Assembly (NCBI GenBank): GCA_023409435.1
Contig: JAEYHP010000049.1
Span: 1-17,303, forward strand
DNA: 17,303 nt
Reading direction: 5' to 3'
Source: Bacillota bacterium
Lineage (GTDB): Bacteria; Bacillota; Clostridia; Christensenellales; CAG-138
Both the position numbers and the translations under genes were made by a program. Shown here piece after piece: positions 15,379 to 17,303 of this stretch (positions are counted from its first letter, which is position 1; each line of letters begins with the position of its first letter). The notes under the pieces were generated by a model, which was given only the letters and a program-made list of their open reading frames with translations, was not told the DNA's origin and did not search any database.

Positions 15379-16392
15379 ATGAAGAAAGTCTTAGCACTGG
15401 TTCTGTTCTTCGTCATGGCCCTGAGCGTGGCCGGCTGCGCCGCCACGGCGCCCGCACCCGCGGCCGAAGCACCCGCAGCAGAAGCACCCGCGGCCGAAGC
15501 GCCCGCGGCCCCCGAAGCGCCCGCAGAAGGCGTGCAAAAAGCGGCGTTTATCACGCAGGCGCTCTCCAACGAATCCCAGGCCTATGCGTGGAAACAATTT
15601 CAGCAGTACTGCGCCGAGTACGGCTTTGAAATGACCGTATTCGAAGGCCAGAACGACGTGCAGAACGAGGCCAAGGCGGTAAGCACCTGCATCGCGCAGG
15701 GCTACAAGGCCATTTTCATCAACCCAAGCGACATCAACGCCATCGTTCCCAGCCTGATGGAGGCCAAAGAGGCCGGTCTGATCGTGGGCATGTTCTCTTC
15801 CGACATCGCCGAGGAGTATTGGGACTACCGCGATTTCTTCTGCGGCGTTGACGACACCATGGCAGGCGAGACTGCGGGCCAGGCGTTCAAGGATGCGTTC
15901 CCCGATGGCGCAACCATCGTGGAAGTTGGCGGTCAGGCTGGCCATGACGCGCAGATCAAGCGCCATGACGGCTTCGCGAAGGCTATCGAAGGCTCCAACA
16001 TCACCATGCTAGACTCCCAGAACTGCTCCGGTTGGGTCACCGCGGACGCTATGGCGATCACCGAGGACTTTATCGTGAAGTATGGCGACCAGATCCAGGG
16101 CGTGTTCTGCCATTGGGATAACGGCGCCACCGGCGTTATCGAGGCGCTCAAGAACGCCAACATGACCGATGTGTTCGTCGTAGGCGTTGACGGCTGCCGC
16201 GCCGGGTTCGACCAGGTGAAGGCAGGCACCCAGGCGGTGTCCATCGGCCAGAGCTTCACGAACATGGCTATCCAGTCCCTCAAGAACGCGCGCGCTGCGC
16301 TCGACGGCCAGTCCTTCGAAAAGATCAACTTTATCCCCCTCGACGTCGTGACTCCCGAGTCGGTCGATACCCTCCCGTATCCCGAATGGTAA
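15379..16392 (+). CDS. Sugar ABC transporter substrate-binding lipoprotein (ribose type)
   Basis: This 337-residue protein is a membrane-anchored solute-binding protein of the periplasmic-binding-protein-4 (ribose/galactose) family. A 19-residue signal peptide ends in a lipobox VAGC, so C20 would be lipidated, the usual form in Gram-positive-type cells. Residues 21-51 are an Ala/Pro/Glu linker with AAEAP repeats. The mature domain shows AQGYKAIFINPSD (hinge region), GVDDTMAGETAG, GHDAQIKRHDGF, QGVFCHWDNGATG and VVGVDGCRAGFDQVKAG, all typical positions. AAAGGAGG at 15363-15370 precedes the ATG. It lies between two RNA hairpins and just upstream of its ATPase, as in rbs/mgl-type operons. The ligand would be a neutral monosaccharide or cyclic polyol; the exact one is not readable from sequence. 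Confidence 0.95.
   Translation: MKKVLALVLFFVMALSVAGCAATAPAPAAEAPAAEAPAAEAPAAPEAPAEGVQKAAFITQALSNESQAYAWKQFQQYCAEYGFEMTVFEGQNDVQNEAKAVSTCIAQGYKAIFINPSDINAIVPSLMEAKEAGLIVGMFSSDIAEEYWDYRDFFCGVDDTMAGETAGQAFKDAFPDGATIVEVGGQAGHDAQIKRHDGFAKAIEGSNITMLDSQNCSGWVTADAMAITEDFIVKYGDQIQGVFCHWDNGATGVIEALKNANMTDVFVVGVDGCRAGFDQVKAGTQAVSIGQSFTNMAIQSLKNARAALDGQSFEKINFIPLDVVTPESVDTLPYPEW
15451..15528 (+). repeat. Ala-Pro-Glu linker repeat within the lipoprotein gene
   Basis: The DNA encodes three near-identical AAEAP units plus degenerate copies (residues 25-50), with codon-level variation (gcggcc and gcagca). It is a flexible spacer between the lipid anchor and the binding domain, prone to length change by slippage. 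Confidence 0.8.
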
Positions 16393-16412
16393 GGTGAGTT
16401 AGGTAAAAATCC

Positions 16413-16444
16413 GGGCTCGCTCCGGCTATGGCCGGGGCGGGCCC
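16413..16444 (+). other. Strong 14-bp hairpin between solute-binding protein and ATPase genes
   Basis: The arms 16413-16426 (gggctcgctccggc) and 16431-16444 (gccggggcgggccc) pair along all 14 positions, two of them G-U, around a tatg loop. No U-tract follows. It probably protects the 3' end of the solute-binding-protein message or attenuates read-through into the ATPase gene. Confidence 0.7.
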
Positions 16445-16485
16445 AAAGCTGTTATTCAGCCAGTAATGAGGAAAGAGGAATTCGC

Positions 16486-17303
16486 GTGGAAAAAATGGAT
16501 AGCGATATCATTTTGTCCGTCAAAGACGTGTGTAAGACATTTCCCGGCGTCAGGGCCTTGGACAAAGTATCCATTGAAATTCGCCGTGGAAGCGTACACG
16601 GTATCGTAGGTGAAAATGGCGCCGGGAAATCGACGCTGATGAAGATTCTTTCGGGCGTACATGCGAAAGATTCCGGTACCATCGTATTTGACGGCAAACA
16701 GATCGAACATACGACGCCTATCGATTCGCTCAGCAAGGGCTTAAGCATCATCTATCAGGAATTTAACCTGGTCAACACCATGAGCGTCGGCGAGAACATA
16801 TTTCTCGGCCGGTTCTCGGAAATGAAGGGCATGCGCGGCACGCATTCTAAGGCAAGAGAACTCTTGGACAGCATAGGCAGCACGCTTGATACGCACACCC
16901 TGGTGGGGGACCTCAGCGCCGCGGAAAAGCAGATGGTGGAAATCACCAAGGCGCTCTCGTATCATTCCAAGCTCATCATCATGGACGAACCCAGCAGCAG
17001 CCTGACTCATGACGAGCTCAGGCGCCTGTTTCAGATTATTGCCGATCTGCGCAAGCAGGGCGTTTCCATCATCTATATCAGCCACAAGCTGGATGAAATA
17101 TTCGAGCTGTGCGATATCGTCACCATCATGCGCGACGGCCAGGTAATCGATACAAAACCCGTGCGGGAACTCGCCCGCGGCGAAATGGTCGCAAAGATGG
17201 TCGGCCGCGCGATTGAGAATGAATTTCCCGAACGGCCCCATTGCGTAAGGGAGACGCTCCTGGAGGTGCGCTCGCTGAATACGCATAAGCTCCACGATAT
17301 TTC
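16486..17303 (+). CDS. Sugar ABC transporter ATP-binding protein (RbsA/MglA type, 5' part)
   Basis: The first 272 residues of a two-cassette sugar ATPase are present; the gene runs off the right edge. In cassette 1 the Walker A GENGAGKST is at 42-50, the Q-loop Q91 is in IIYQEFN, the signature LSAAEKQ is at 143-149, the Walker B IIMDEP is at 164-169, and the switch histidine is H200 in YISHKLDE. The opening of cassette 2 appears after about residue 255. The start is GTG 16486, set by GAGG at 16475-16478 with 7-base spacing; ATG 16495 would be 16 bases away. It would power import of the ligand bound by the upstream lipoprotein; the permease gene should follow outside the window. Confidence 0.95.
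   Translation, partial: MEKMDSDIILSVKDVCKTFPGVRALDKVSIEIRRGSVHGIVGENGAGKSTLMKILSGVHAKDSGTIVFDGKQIEHTTPIDSLSKGLSIIYQEFNLVNTMSVGENIFLGRFSEMKGMRGTHSKARELLDSIGSTLDTHTLVGDLSAAEKQMVEITKALSYHSKLIIMDEPSSSLTHDELRRLFQIIADLRKQGVSIIYISHKLDEIFELCDIVTIMRDGQVIDTKPVRELARGEMVAKMVGRAIENEFPERPHCVRETLLEVRSLNTHKLHDI

Noticed and set aside
15451..15528. CRISPR-like or non-coding tandem repeat
   Set aside because: The repeat is in frame and encodes a low-complexity protein linker; units are 15 bases without spacers.
16413..16444. Rho-independent terminator after the solute-binding protein gene
   Set aside because: The stem is strong, but the downstream sequence is aaagctgtta with no U-tract, and the ATPase gene needs read-through.

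Overview
The window looks like a chromosomal segment of an anaerobic, low-oxygen-adapted Bacillota (Clostridia-type) bacterium, probably from a gut or similar fermentative habitat. The grounds are two oxygen-sensitive glycyl radical enzymes (GREs) with radical-SAM activases, strong purine-rich Shine-Dalgarno sites, a lipoprotein-type solute-binding protein and moderately high GC. I see no tRNA, rRNA, CRISPR array or insertion sequence.

Layout. (1) 2-1508: the end of a molybdenum hydroxylase operon (molybdopterin, 2Fe-2S and FAD subunits), tightly overlapped and cut by the left edge. (2) 1549-2076: a broken, AT-richer hypothetical gene carrying two opposite frameshifts. (3) 2140-4007, minus strand: a lactonase-fold beta-propeller gene followed by a short GRE-activase gene. 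(4) 4008-4302: a divergent control region with a good promoter in each direction and AT-rich palindromic operator candidates. (5) 4303-8385, plus strand: ROK sugar kinase, a YbiW-like GRE (TTG start) and a DeoR regulator, essentially without gaps; then an AraC regulator (8413-9213). (6) 9214-9408: a second control region with a CcpA-type cre candidate and an extended -10. (7) 9409-15326: a PflD-like GRE, its 8-Cys-insert activase, a ROK-like kinase with a large unrecognised N-terminal domain, and a shikimate-dehydrogenase-family protein whose carboxylate-binding serines are missing. (8) 15379-17303: a ribose-type ABC solute-binding lipoprotein, bracketed by two hairpins, and the start of its ATPase.

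How it may work together. From memory of the E. coli proteins, GRE1 resembles YbiW and GRE2 resembles PflD. Those enzymes have been reported to ring-open 1,5-anhydroglucitol-6-phosphate and 1,5-anhydromannitol-6-phosphate, respectively, to 1-deoxyfructose-6-phosphate. Here an ABC importer would bring in an unphosphorylated cyclic polyol, two different kinases (4303 and 12679) could phosphorylate it, and two GREs with two activases could open it. I therefore read 2140-17303 as a candidate two-branch, ABC/kinase-fed anhydrohexitol catabolic locus. It has an atypical AroE-like oxidoreductase as an extra step, and no fructose-6-phosphate aldolase or GldA-type dehydrogenase is visible in the window. 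The family assignments are well supported by motifs; the substrate assignment is inference.
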